DNA from: Epiperipatus broadwayi
Lineage: Eukaryota; Onychophora; Udeonychophora; Euonychophora; Peripatidae
Assembly: GCA_028023455.1 (NCBI GenBank)
Contig: JAQFVV010006272.1
Span: 4,755,127-4,819,126 of the forward strand
DNA: 64,000 nucleotides
Direction: 5' to 3'
Positions 49,235 through 61,240 of this stretch are shown piece after piece. Position numbers and translations under genes: made by a program. Position 1 is the stretch's first letter; every line of letters starts with the position of its first letter. The notes beneath the pieces were generated by a model that was not told the origin of the DNA, ran no database searches, and worked only from the letters and a program-made list of their open reading frames with translations.

Positions 49235-49560
49235 TTTCTAACAATAAAACATGGTAGTGGAACTATTATGATTTTAGCAGCCATATAAAGGCAATTTTTC
49301 AATTCAATCATTATTATGCATAGTTGCATTATATATATTTACAAACTTAGGAGAATCAGGTTCATCCTATGGTGAAAGCATTGTTTCTAGACAATGACAT
49401 TTTTCAAAATGATAAGATTCCAATTCATGCAGACTGAACTTTCAAATATTGCTTTAAAAAACATGAGGATGGTGCTACACATTTTCGACAGCTTTCTCAA
49501 CAATCTGATCTAATTATTGAATCTCTACAGATCATTAATGAACAATAAGTAAGAAGTATA
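49235..49560 (+). pseudogene. Tc1-type transposase remnant (C-terminal half)
   Basis: A plus frame opens with TIKHGSGTIMILAA, the decayed form of the KHGGG-x-VM-x-WG motif. After frameshifts it gives LFLDNDIFQNDKIPIHAD (Tc1: QDN-x-P-x-H, catalytic Asp region) and then ATHFRQLSQQSDLIIESLQI, which matches the SPDLNPIE-x-W block with Pro and Asn lost. The order and spacing are those of Tc1 transposases, enzymes that excise and insert at TA. The N-terminal half and TIRs are not recognisable. Confidence 0.6.
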
Positions 49561-49732
49561 AATATTTCTCAAAAAAATATCACCATTTTATTCAAGATAA
49601 ATACTCAAATATTATATAAATTTCATTTCATGTAGAATATATGCAACTGTTAATAGCCCTACAATGTATTAGTAAAGGTATCACAGGTATTCCTATTATT
49701 TGGTCTCATCCCTGCATTGTATAGCTATATAC

Positions 49733-49869
49733 TAACTGAAGTAATATTAAATCTTCAAAATATGAGCTCCATATTTTATTTTATTCCATATCTTCCTATA
49801 TGATAAAAAAATCAAACCAATAGAATAAAATAGAAGGCTCTTTGAAGATTTAATATTACTTCAGTTAAT
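49733..49869. mobile_element. 137-bp palindromic MITE
   Basis: Terminal arms TAACTGAAGTAATATTAAAT (continuing CTTCAAA) and its exact inverse near 49843-49869. The centre also pairs (TATTTTATTTTATTCCAT with TAGAATAAAATA). It begins and ends with TA, consistent with Tc1/mariner-type mobilisation. It lies 170 bp from the Tc1 remnant, but the arms were not seen at that remnant's ends. Confidence 0.75.
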
Positions 49870-52800
49870 TTCATATTTATAAGTACTTCTAAATCATTTA
49901 TTATTTATATATGTAAAGTTAAAAAACCTTCAATAACAATGTCTCAGCAAAAATTTCTCCTGCACCCTGTGAATGAAAAAATATTACTAATTAGACTAAT
50001 TAAATGTTGGTGATATGAATTTTAGAGTTTTTCTGTCATTTATTCTCTAATAGCTATGATAGTTATTTCTGTATGCATTTAAATATACATCAAGCCATTC
50101 ATTTATATCAGTAAGTAATTTTAGTGCAACTAATATCAAACATCAGATGATACCAAAGTTGGTGAGAATGTTACACACACAGCAATATCATCACTAATGA
50201 TTAAGTTTTTGACTAGTTTCCCATGTAAACTTGCAGTCTACATGTGTGTATATATATATGTACACAAACACCATATATATATATAATGTAACAACTAAAT
50301 TATTTGCGCATATATATTATAAAACATGCCTAAACTTAATTTAAAAATTATTATTAATTAAACCCGAATGCATAAAATTTCAAGTTCTAATCATAATTTT
50401 TCTTTTCAGTTGTAAAAAAAATATTAAGTATAATTTCTAAAAAAAAAAAAAAAAAAGGACCCAGAACTGTCACAGATAGGAGGATAGTTTTTATTCCCCA
50501 AATGCACAACATCCCTTTAACTTCATTCCAAACGGGTTATCAGCTGTAAGATATAAATATATATAATTAAATTATTGGTTGAAGACATTTTCTTTGAAAT
50601 TTCTGCTACTGCCAAACAAAAATAAAAGATGGAGATCTCGAAGTCTTTTATAAATAAAAATGGAATTTTTATGAGTACTTACAGAATCGTTCCTCTAATT
50701 AATTTGAAAAGCAGAATGCGCTTTTTTGAATTTCATTCCATTTCTAAAAATTTCATTCCCAAATATATGTCCAATGTGGAAGTATTTAGTTTAAATTAGA
50801 TAATAAAATTACACAATAATTTAAAAGCGAATTGTTAAGCGTGATTATACATACATACACACATTTTTTTAAATTTTATTATACGACTATAATGGACACA
50901 TTGTATATTGACAGGATAATTCGATGTCTCCAAGTCTTCCATTTAAACTTTAATATATTTATATTTATTCAAATGAATAAAATAAAAAGATGATTTTCTT
51001 TATTAATATTATGTTTTAAAATGATAAATCAATATACAGACAGTTATCCAATTAATCAACAAATTAGTAAAGAATTTCTCTGGTTATGATAAATGTTTTT
51101 GCTTTAAAAATATTTCTTTTATTCATAGAATTATTTCTATATTCGGCAATAAAAAGTTATTCCATATAAATCAAACTTTATGGGATATCAGAGAAAATGG
51201 AAGCATAAACACTGAACCAATTTTAAAACTATCATTATAATAAAAATTTATCTCCAATAGTAGATAAAAGTCATAAAAATACTTTCTAGTGTAAAACTAG
51301 ATATATAAAGATAAATAAATAGATAGCATTAAATTCAATAAATGAAATTTTAAAAAGAAAAATGGATATCAAATACATTAAATGCATTTGTTGCCATTTT
51401 CGAATTTAAAATATATATATATTTTACTTTATTTTCAGCTCATCATAATTAGAAATTAAACAAGAAATGACATACAAAAGATAATTAAGAGTGTAAAAAA
51501 TAGTTTGAAATTCACTGCTAGAGGTCTCTAGTACCAAATGTTCTTGTTAGTATTCAGTCATATTTAATATTCTTTTTAATATAATCAAGTGATAAAAGAA
51601 ATTTTGTACATTTTGTCATATGAAAAACTATTTAGAAAAATAAAAATTGTTAAATTAATTTTAATATCTTTATACATTACAAACATTCAGTGCACAAAAT
51701 TTTAATTAGTTTATGATGAAATAGAGTAAGAACTTCAAAATACAAAAAAACAATTACATGTTCAGTCAGTTCAATAATTTTTTTAAAAAAAGCATACACT
51801 CTTTATTGTGAAAATAATTAGTCATAAAAAAGAGTTCTGTCATTTGAATAACTCTTGTGATTATAACATCTACCTGATATTTGATTTCAGGTTTAATGGA
51901 TCTTGGAATTTAGATTTTTCTTTCAAGTGAGGAAAATCTAAAAAATTTGTCAAGTCACAAAAAAACTTATTATTTTCCCCCTTGATATGAGACATCCAAT
52001 ATTAGTCAGTAAATGGGTATTTACTCATTATTCTCTGTATTATCTTTCCAAGAAATTCAATATTTCATCATTCTCAATTGTTAAAAATCAAATTAATCTC
52101 TTAAAAAAATTAACTTCTTCCTTTTACTCTTCAGAATGATTTTTATTCAAAGCAGTTATCTGGTAGTATTATATAATTTAGAAAAAGGCTGCTATACTGG
52201 TGAAATTCTCTGATTAAACTGAATAAAAAAACATTTTTAAAAATGGAAAGTGATTTTTTTGGAAATGTATTTAATCTATTATTAGCTAAGGAATAAAAAT
52301 CTAGTTAATATAAATAGATCAACTGAATGACAGACAGTACACAAATTTTAAAAACAACTATATATTTATAATATAAGGCAACAATCATCTCTGGATGGAA
52401 AAATGCTAACAAAATGGTTTATCTTTAGCTTTTATTTGTTGTTTAATTCTTTCTGAAAAAAGATACATTTTTAAATAAATAGAGCAAATTTTCATTGGAA
52501 TAATGTTTTGAGATTTAAATGAGATATCAGTCTATTTTTTTTTTAATATACAATATTGAAATAATTGTATTCCAAGTAATAGAACATTGGAATTAGCAGA
52601 ATGTTCAAAATGTAATCACATGAAATGCTTTTTTACAACTCCAATTTAAATGTGAAAAAAGGTTATTGTTACAAGCTGAGCAGTTGAGTTATCAATAGGA
52701 AAGTTTCTTCACTTTCCTAAGCTGGAAAGTAATCATGAAGATTTAGTTATTTAATATCTCCTTTTTCAAATCAATAACTTGTGACATTTATTTTTATGAA

Positions 52801-52975
52801 CTTCAGAAAAAAGGAAGAAACACAGGCACCTTATAAGGACTTCTGAACTATTTAACAAAAAAAGCAATGAATCATATGCAGCAGTTCTTTCAGATACAAT
52901 GTGTAGATACCACATGAAGACCAATCAAATCGAATGAGCTTGGAAATATGGTGTCATGTTTTACTGCACTGCATT
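49870..52975. other. Unassigned; possible small exon near 50487-50534
   Basis: Mostly featureless AT-rich intron. At 50440-50550 the minus strand reads TTATATCTTACAG, a good acceptor, then a 16-codon frame (DNPFGMKLKGCCAFGE) whose stop overlaps AATAAA. A T-run equivalent (A18 on plus) lies 50 bp further on. This may be an alternative terminal exon, a retrocopy tail or chance. Confidence 0.3.
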
Positions 52976-53352
52976 CTGATGTAACAATGTCAGTTTTGAA
53001 AAATGTAAGAACATGAATGAGAATTAAGAAACCATGTTTATATAAAAAGAAACTGTCATTCTTCCTGACATTTTCAATTATTCAATATTTTAATTATGAC
53101 AGATCACAAGATAATTGGGAGAAAGCGCATGTGACAGCAAAGAATGACAAATATTATAGGAAGTTACATAGCACAATGTTTTTTGTGTCTTGTATTTTTA
53201 AGCAGAGAATTCAAATTGCTTTTTTTTTTTTTTGTTAGTGTTCTGTAATAATTATGGAATTATTAAACAACTATTTAAATTTATACATTTTATAGTCATT
53301 ATTTTTAAATCCAGAAAATGGTGATTTCAAAACTAACAAGAAGAAAAAACCC

Positions 53353-54990
53353 AATGAGAAAGGAAGAAAATTTCAAGAAGGATGAGAACTGAATTATTTC
53401 TGCATAAAAATGAAAAATAAAATTGTATTAGTGTTGCTAGAGAATTTAATATTAAATGGCATTATGAAAAAAATTACAAGGAACAAACTCATGCTTTGAA
53501 AGTAAATTAAAAGAAAAGAAATTAAAAACTTTGAAGAATTCACTTCAAAATCAGCAAGAAGTGTTTTTAAGATTTATGAAATGCAATGAATCAATGAGAA
53601 TTAGTTACAAAATTAGTTATTTACTAGCAAAAAACTCAAAAGCATTCACTGACGGTTCATTAGTCTCAAAGAATATATAATAAAGCCTGCTAAATTTGTC
53701 TGTTCCAAATAGTGGAATTGTTTTATGATATATTTTTATTGAAAAATACAGTGTTTAATAGAATAAGTGAGATGACAGGCAATATGGTATGATTAACTGA
53801 ATGAAATACACTTTGTTCTTTCATACTTGCAATAAAAATATGAAAATAATGCAGAAGTTTTTGGAAATGATCTCCATCCATGGAAATACCACTGGCTACA
53901 TGGAGCTTTGGAGAAGTTCAATCTTCCTTTAAACAGACTCTTTTCCATGACAACTGATAGTGCCAAAGCAATAATAAGTAAAGATAAGGGACTTATACTA
54001 AGATTGGCAGAAAAGTTAATCTGTTCAAATAAAACAGAACTAAAATTATTCCACTGCATTATCCATCAACAGGTTCGGTATTCCTAAGTATTAAAAATGG
54101 ATAAAGTATTTGAAACCATGACTAAAACTGTAAATTTCATTTTATCCAGGAGACTAATCATCATTAATTTAGTGCATTTCTAAAGTATTTAGAATTTAAA
54201 TTCGAAGGATCTTCTCATTATACACAGAAGTTCATTGGTTAGCTTACACAAGATCTTGGGCTTTTATTTGCTTATAGAAGAAATATTGTTTCTTGAAATT
54301 AAAAATCAAGATGTATTAATTTTTAAGGATCCAGCATGGAAGCAAGATTTGGTATTTTTATTGATATTACCAACCATTTGAACAATCTTAAAATTAAATT
54401 ACTGAGAAGAGATAAATTAATAATGGTCATATATGATCCAATGATAAATTCTGTAAGGAAATTGACTCTGATGGGAAATCACCTGAAAACTGGTATCGTA
54501 GCTTACCTTTTTGTGTGTGAACAGTTCAAAATACAAAATCAAAATATTACAATAAAATAAAATAGATTAAAGATGAATTTGATAAGTGCTTCAAAGATTT
54601 CAAGAAAGAACAAAAATGCTTTCTCTTTTCAATGAAATTTTTTCTTTTAAAATCAAAGAGCTCCTGTTTCCTTACAAATGAAACTTATTGGTCTGCAGAA
54701 TGACTCAAATTTAAAAAATATATATAAAGAACTTGGAATTTCAAAAATATATTCTTATTTAAAATAAAACTATCCTGAAATTAAGAAATTTGATGCAAAA
54801 TCCTGTGCAATTTTGGAAGTACATATTTATGCAAATAATTGTTTTCATGCATGAAACTTAATAAGAGTTCACATGTTAAGACTAATTAATGAAAATCTTT
54901 CTATCATAATGGTCATGTGTTCCCAATCATTATTTCCAAATCTTGAGAAGTTATCTGGAAGTAACTATGGCAATTTTCTGGGGGAAAAAA
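53353..54990 (+). pseudogene. hAT transposase remnant, GTF2IRD2/ZBED-like
   Basis: Plus-strand frames, broken by many stops and shifts, follow the family order. RKFQEGWELNYFCIKMKNKI is the N-terminal finger region (its Cys pair is lost). Then SLQNQQEVFLRFMKCNESM and ISYKISYLLAKNSKAFTDG (about 53540-53660), LFSMTTDSAKAIISKDKGL (catalytic region, about 53940), LFHCIIHQQ (about 54045), EVHWL-like and FKDPAWKQDLVFLLIL with the overlapping frame FGIFIDITNHLNNLKIKLL (about 54330-54400). The C-terminus fades out towards 54990. These motifs are characteristic of the transposase family that also gave rise to vertebrate GTF2IRD2 and ZBED genes. No TIRs identified. Dead copy, old. Confidence 0.8.
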
Positions 54991-54999
54991 GTGTAGTAA

Positions 55000-56100
55000 A
55001 CCAGTATTTTTAAAAATTTGGCAATAAATATTATACTCCTTTATTATTTATTATCATTAATCAGTAAATTATAACTACATTAATAATGATATTATGTTCT
55101 TTGTTCCGTCTATATATTTCCTTTTAATTATTTATTGGCTATATATTTTTTAACTTAATTCTAATTTTTCAATAGTGTAATAAAAGATATTGATTTTGTT
55201 TTAAGTTATGCTATTAATTTGTTATTTATTTAAGTATTAAAAAATTGTGAAATATGAAAAGTAGAATGAGCAACATACAAATATATAATGTGCAGCTTAC
55301 ATGGATTTTATCACAAAAAAAAAAAAAAATAAAAAAAAAAAATTAAGCCTTAATTATAAATTAAAATAAAGAAAATAGAATAGGACTTGATTAATGATTA
55401 AATACCCCTTAATATTGGATTGTGAACATTATATGATATTAAGCATTTAAATGTCAAAAAAAATTGTTAAAAGATTATAGTAATAATTTGTATTTAAACT
55501 AAACCATTTTCAATAAATAGAAAAGGTAAAGTTTTAAATCTTAAAATCAACGGGAAATGGAAAAAAAAAATGATCCCAAGATTGGCAGCAACAAACTAAA
55601 TAATCTTCCATATTTTTTGAAAATAAGTAACTACTACAAATGTTTTTGGAATAAAAAACATTTTAAAAAAATACAGAAAGCTTTGCATGTATACATAAAC
55701 TTTTTATTTTTATCTAAACAAAAATGTATATCAAAATATAAAATAAAAAAAATCATCTGGATAAAGTTAAGCTACAAATTAAGGCAGAATAGTATTGCCA
55801 TGGTTGTGTTAGAACATCAATTGTTAAATGTTTAGTCTGATTATTTTTGAATTAAATATTTTACAAATAAATCTTTTTTTGGAGTAGAAAATTCAAATAA
55901 CAAAGAAGTGTATTTATGGAAAAACACAAATTAAATAAATTAAAAACTTCAAACACAATTAAAATTACTTCCAACTAATATGTTATTAGTGAGAAAATAA
56001 TTAGTCATTACAAACTTATAAATATAAAAAGATTTTGGATGTGATAATATTTTGGACTACTTCCATCATTAAATGTTGAATGTCTAGAAATTTTTAGACT
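55000..56100. other. Unassigned AT-rich sequence
   Basis: Includes two A-rich runs at 55313-55345. A 92-codon plus frame at 55557-55835 is Lys/Asn/Ile-rich, as expected of chance frames here. Confidence 0.4.
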
Positions 56101-56107
56101 TTCAAAT

Positions 56108-56876
56108 ACCAACAACTGTTAATAATAACATACAAATAGACAAGACAGGTTAGTAGATTACACAAAGTTGCGATTGGTATTATTCTCCACTCTTTTACAG
56201 GTAGTGCTGGCTTCACCAGTGACAATATTAGCATAGTAATCAAACTTACATCTTTAGATTCTTGAATATCAAATTTTAAGGCACTGCTCTAACCAACAGA
56301 GCTATTCTGTCAAAAGGCAATAGTCAGTACAAAGTTCATAAAGTTATCCATGAGGATTGGTTCAAATCCTTCTGATTTCTCCAATTTTTTTTAATACTTA
56401 TTTCTAAGAACAAGGCTAATTAGAAGCTTCCAGACATTACCATTATCATATGTGAACCTTCTTTGAATTTTCTTCTTTGCACCTTTACTTCTCTATCCAA
56501 TTAAAAGCTGCTTATATGACAATCACAAATAATCATATAAGTCAACCTAGTATAGTAATACATAATGTCTGAAAGCTTCTAATTAATCTTGCTCTTAGAA
56601 AAAAGTATTTTAAAAAAATTGAAAAAATCAGAAGGATTTGAACCAATCCTCATATATAAGTATATAAAATTTTCTATTGACTGTTGCTTTTGACAGAATA
56701 GCTTGATTAGAGTGCTGCCTTAAAATTCAACATTCAAGAATCTAAAAGTGTAAGTTCGATTCCCATGCTAATATTGTCACTGGTCAGGCCAGCAACACCA
56801 GAAAAGAAGTAAAGATACCACTGTAATCTATTAACCTATGTTGTCTATTTGTATGTTATTACTAACAGTTGTTTGT
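56108..56876. mobile_element. 769-bp palindrome built from two inverted SINE-like units
   Basis: Two ~375-bp arms meet near 56490 in head-to-head inverted orientation. Each contains a tRNA-like segment. On the minus strand of the left arm, ATAGCTCTGTTGGTTAGAGC is a strong A-box region, followed about 45 nt later by a degenerate B box. On the plus strand of the right arm, AGTTCGATTCC is a good B box with a weaker A box. Further toward the centre both arms hold GGTTCAAATCC in the opposite sense. Outer ends are AACAACTGTTAATAATAAC and its inverse. A third, interrupted copy lies at 58438-59760. Pol III promoters of this kind drive SINE transcription. Confidence 0.7.
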
Positions 56877-58430
56877 AATTGAAAAATTTAAATAATGTTT
56901 AAAATTTTCTAATTTAATGATCGATGATAGAAATATTATCACATCTAAAATACCATCATCAAAAATCTTCAGATAAGTACTAAGTACTCAGTATGAACCT
57001 GATGCTAAGTTGAAATTTAGTCATTATGAAAAATTATGGTCAAAGTGGAAAATCATTTAACCTTCCTATGAAAATGTAAATCTGAAGGGATTGTATTGAC
57101 ACTGTTAATTATTAACATCATTCTTGCATTAAATTCTTAAGATCTAAAATTATTAATATCTCTTCCAAATATATACTTAAACCTTATATTAAATATTATA
57201 TATATTTAATTAATAAAGATTAATGAATGATTTTTTAAAATTGTTCTCACACACTTTTACTCAAGTACTAGGCATAGTTAATAAAAAAGATTATAATCAC
57301 TTAGTGATATTTATTGAAACATATAATTCAAAACAACAAAAAAATAGACACCTTTCAAGATGCATTTGAATGAAACCAATTTCATTGAGGAAAACCAGGC
57401 TGTATGCACCTTGAGCTAAATCTTTGAATAAATAATGCTAACTGATTAGGATCTTATTTAAAAAATATTCCTAGTGCAAGAGTAAAGAATGTGCTGAAAC
57501 ATAATTTGAAAAACTGTTGCATGATTTCTATTACATAAATATATTTAACCTTTAGCATAAAATTAGATTATATATTTGGATTAAAGAGGTATTAATAATT
57601 TTAAATCATGAGGGTGATTACTAGTTTAACATATCAAAGATATTATCCAATATATATGCATGCTCTTCAAGTGATGCCATTAATTTAGAATGAAGTAACA
57701 TCTATTAGAAATAAAAATATTAATGATATGACTTTGAAATGTCTAATAACCTGACCATCTAATAAAATTGCTTCAAGAGAATTGGATCATGAGAGTTACT
57801 TATAATTTCTGAAGTTTTGAGTTATGGGCATGAATAAATAATGTTGTTTATTTAAGATATATACATATATTAGTAAAAAAAAAAAAAAGATTAGAAGAAT
57901 TAGCTTTGAATATACTATTTTGTTTGACCATATCAATATCATTAATAATATACTAAAAAGATAGATCCTGAACATTAACTCAGTAAACCTCTCTAAGAAA
58001 ACCTTAAATAGATAATAGAAACAAACTTCAAAAGACAAACCAATGATAAATACTATAGCACATCCTCACATACCAGGAACAGAAAACAAATTAAGAAAAA
58101 AAATCTATAATTAATATAATACAGCTTTCCAAAGTCTCAGCATACTGCAAGAAATCTATCCTATAGAAAATCTAAAAGAGAAATTATGAAAAACAAAATC
58201 TGCTTCTATGAATGATAAAGAATTTATGTCTTTAATTAATAATATTAAATAAACCACATGAATTGGTGAAACTTGCCACTCAATCAGAAAATGATTAAAA
58301 TATCTAAAATGAGTAGAGAAAAAACCACAGATGTTTCTAAAGTGGCAAATCATGTATTTACTAATGAACATATGTTCAAATGAGAAAACACAAGAATATT
58401 AGAAAAAGAAACAAATTTAAAGTAGTTTCT
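56877..58430. other. Unassigned AT-rich sequence
   Basis: No gene, RNA gene or structured repeat recognised. Confidence 0.4.
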
Positions 58431-58600
58431 TACATGCCAATGGCAAGTAATCCTATAAGTCAACCTAGTGTAATTCATAATGTTTGGAACCACTCATTAA
58501 CTTGCCCTTAAAAAAAGATAAATGGAGAAATCAGGATCCTTATAGATAAATATATAAAATGTCTACTAATTGTGGTTTTAACAGAATAAATAGCCTAATT

Positions 58601-59702
58601 CAGAAATATGCAATCTATGGGTCATGTTCTCTTTCCTTAAGGAGTCGCTGAATAATTTTAGGTTATGGAATTGTCAAGAAATTTATATATAACAATTTAA
58701 TAAATGTTATTTTTCCTCATTTTAAAAGTAAAAATAAAATATAATAACGCATATTTTTTTTATATTAATCTGAAAGTAATTGTATTGGGAAATATTATTC
58801 ATAATAAAACAAATGACATATTTATAATCCATCATAAATCAAAAATTAATAATATTTAGATTAGTTTGATCCAACTATAGTTGCAATGGGTGAATCTTAT
58901 TTATCCTACCATTAACTTTCAATACTCCCAGATTAAATAAATTACTCCAAACATGCAAGGTCAAGACACACAGAATGATTCAAAGCTTAATGAAAATACT
59001 AAGTGTTCTGCTTACCTTTCAAATTCTTTATCACATTTATTTAGGTCCATATTTTTACTATGCTAATTAATTTATAAATTTCAATTATCAGCTCTGCATA
59101 CTAAATATATAATTGATATTTTTAATTCTAACATCTTTTTAAATGAAAAAAAAACAACAACAACAATTAATTGATCTTTTACATAACAAAATATTGCACA
59201 GTCAAATTAAGTCATTGACTTGTCATAAATCTTGGCTATTGAGTAAAAATGATTATCCTGTATCTGAAAAAGGGGCAATAAAAGCTTTAATTCAATTTGC
59301 ATCAACATACTTATGTAAAACTGCTTTCTCAATGTTAGACTGATATTAAATCAAAATATTGACCATGATTACATCCAAAAAATGATTTACAGCTCTCAAT
59401 CTCTATTGTAACTCTAAATGTGAAAACAATTATGAGTTGGAAGCATAAGTTTCACATTAATTATTAAATTTAATTTGTTTTTTATTAAAATTGTTAAAAT
59501 AATTCTCATTTCATTTAAATTTGTATGTGTATGCAATGTACATAAAATTGTATGTAATTATATAAATAAATGATTGTATTAAAATTATTATTTCCTAAAT
59601 TATATGTTTTCTTATATTTCTTAATTAATCATAAAAGTTTTAGGAGTTGCATAGAAATTTGGTCTAAGAAAATCATACATAAAAATAGATTGTGTACCAC
59701 TG
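58601..59702 (+). mobile_element. 1.1-kb internally deleted hAT element with 8-bp target duplication
   Basis: Ends are CAGAAATATGCAATCT and the inverse of CAGTGGTACACAATCT. The terminal CAG and the inner CAATCT are shared; the right end has the common hAT tip CAGTGGT. Flanking octamers GCCTAATT (58593-58600) and ATCTAATT (59703-59710) are the 8-bp duplication with two changes. The related SINE-like copies lack the insertion. It encodes only a C-terminal transposase fragment, so it was mobilised in trans. Confidence 0.8.
59143..59460 (+). pseudogene. hAT transposase C-terminal dimerisation fragment
   Basis: The frame 59143-59343 ends ALIQFASTYLCKTAFSMLD, which corresponds to the strongly conserved hAT dimerisation block (pattern L-x-F-x-T-TYLCE-x-FS). 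A frameshifted continuation follows, similar to the Lys/Arg-rich and RL-rich end. The start of the frame (repeated Gln and Lys) is not part of the domain. It lies inside the 1.1-kb hAT element and is all that remains of its gene. Confidence 0.75.
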
Positions 59703-59944
59703 ATCTAATTGATTAGAGTTCATCTTAAATAGATTATATTTCACTAACCAATTGATAAAATTTCACTTTGGTTTGACTGCCTGACTGGATTAGCTATACC
59801 TGAAGAAGAAGAGAGAAGAAGAATATACTTGAAATATTGTACTCTATATTAAGCTATGGGTTAGTACTAATAGTTGATTGTAGTTGGAAAAGTATAAAAA
59901 AATTTGAATTTTTCCAAAAAGATTTAATAACTGCAAGTAATGTC

Positions 59945-60345
59945 ATCATCATAAACTTTCAGACTAACATTTCTTTTCTTCATCGTTTCACTTTTCACAC
60001 ATTCATATCCTATCCCTTTCTTTATATCATGAATCAACTTTTTATTCTTCCTTTTATCATTACAATATCTTTCACAATTCCTTCACCATTAATTATATGC
60101 CTAATTCAATTTCTTTTTATCTTCAAAATGTTCTCAATAAATCTTTTCTTTAGTACTTTTTCAGTGCTAAAAATCCTTTCCTTCCAACTTATGTTTTCTA
60201 TTTTTCTCCACATTCACAACTCAAAAGTCTCCAATCTTTTTTATCCTTTTTTCCGAGCATTCAAGTCTTTATCATATAAAACTACATTTCAAACAAAGCT
60301 TTTAATCAACCCTTTTTCTATATTTTTAATTTTAATTAATTCATA
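59945..60345 (-). pseudogene. LINE C-terminal fragment (RTE-like, basic tail)
   Basis: The minus strand reads KRLETFELWMWRKIENISWK then VLKKRFIENILKIKRN, stop, IRHIINGEGIVKDIV. These match the tail of endonuclease-RT LINEs (R-x-E-x-FE-x-W-x-RR, SWTD, then a basic IRH/GH-x-x-R motif). The 3' end carries a short ATGATGATGACA run near 59942. The apparent 169-codon plus-strand frame over this region is its antisense shadow. Confidence 0.6.
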
Positions 60346-60729
60346 GTAATCCCAAGCTTTATTAAAAGCCTATTTAGTTATTACAATTATTATTCAACTA
60401 CGTATCCTTCTTTTTAAAGTATATTAAAAGCAGAAACCTGCTCTAAAGCATCCTATCCAATTGTGACTTTTAACTTTTATTACTTATAACCTCCATTTAC
60501 AGTCATTACTTAAGAATTAGATGTGATCATTTCATCCTAAACTTTACACTGCATCATTCTCAATATCTTTAATCATTATATAACAACAAAACTAAAAATC
60601 TTTCTTATCCCCATGCTAGCATCAATTATATTATTGGAGACTAAATTAATTTATTTGTGGGTTAATACTATTTAATCAATTAATAATAAACATTGGAATT
60701 TTATCACTTTCAAACAGTAGTATCAATTC

Positions 60730-61240
60730 TTCTTCAGCTTCAGGATTTCCTCACTGCTGAGGATGTCCTCACCAAAAGACTCCTATATTTTCTTCCTTCT
60801 TACTTTTCTATCCGTATTTACTTTTTCTAGCTCTTTCCTTCCACATTTTTTATCAGTTTTTCTTTACATCATTTTCCTGATTTTCCTATCCTGTCATCCC
60901 TTCTGTTCCAATCAATCATCATCCTCAGTTTTCTGTGTTTATTCATTCCTATAACATGGCTATATCATTTTAATCTCTTGATTTCAATGATCATTATAAC
61001 ATTTTCCCCCACTTCAACCACTTCTCTGATCACTTGCATTGTCCTTTTTCCTCCAGTGGTTCAACAATCTCTGATCATTTTCATTTATTATCACCCAAAT
61101 CTTTACTCCATATAAAAATATATTCTGTAGCAGGGTATCATACATAAGTCTTTTCATTTTCATCAATATATTACTATTCCATTGAAAGGAGTTAAGTATT
61201 CCTAATACATGTCTTAATTTATCAATTCTTTTACAAATCT
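60730..61240 (-). pseudogene. Second LINE C-terminal fragment
   Basis: The minus frame gives LMYDTLLQNIFLYGVKIWVI (decayed LYG-x-E-x-W motif at 61130-61070), then KRLKWYSHVIGMNKHRKLRM (the common RL-x-W-x-GHV-x-RM block at about 60985-60930) and a basic tail. The flanking AGCAGTGAGGAAATCCTGAAGC near 60745 may be 3' UTR. It is distinct from the neighbouring fragment, so two LINEs or a rearranged one are present. Confidence 0.6.

Larger units (their letters stand above)
58438..59760 (+). mobile_element. Third copy of the SINE-like unit, split by a hAT element
   Basis: 58438-58600 matches the right arm of the palindrome (TAAGTCAACCTAGT, then ACAGAATA-AGCCTAATT). After removal of 58601-59702 the sequence continues ...GATTAGAG at 59711, restoring the A-box region ATAGCCTAATTGATTAGAG. 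Beyond about 59740 similarity is lost. Confidence 0.7.

Noticed and set aside
53793-54059. 88-codon minus-strand frame
   Set aside because: Antisense to the hAT transposase relic, whose plus frame carries family motifs.
55557-55835. 92-codon plus-strand frame
   Set aside because: Lys/Asn/Ile-rich, no motif, no splice or regulatory context; expected by chance in such AT-rich DNA.
59837-60346. 169-codon plus-strand frame, hydrophobic, looks like a membrane protein
   Set aside because: It is antisense to a LINE C-terminal fragment; the T-rich plus strand gives Phe/Leu/Ile codons by composition.
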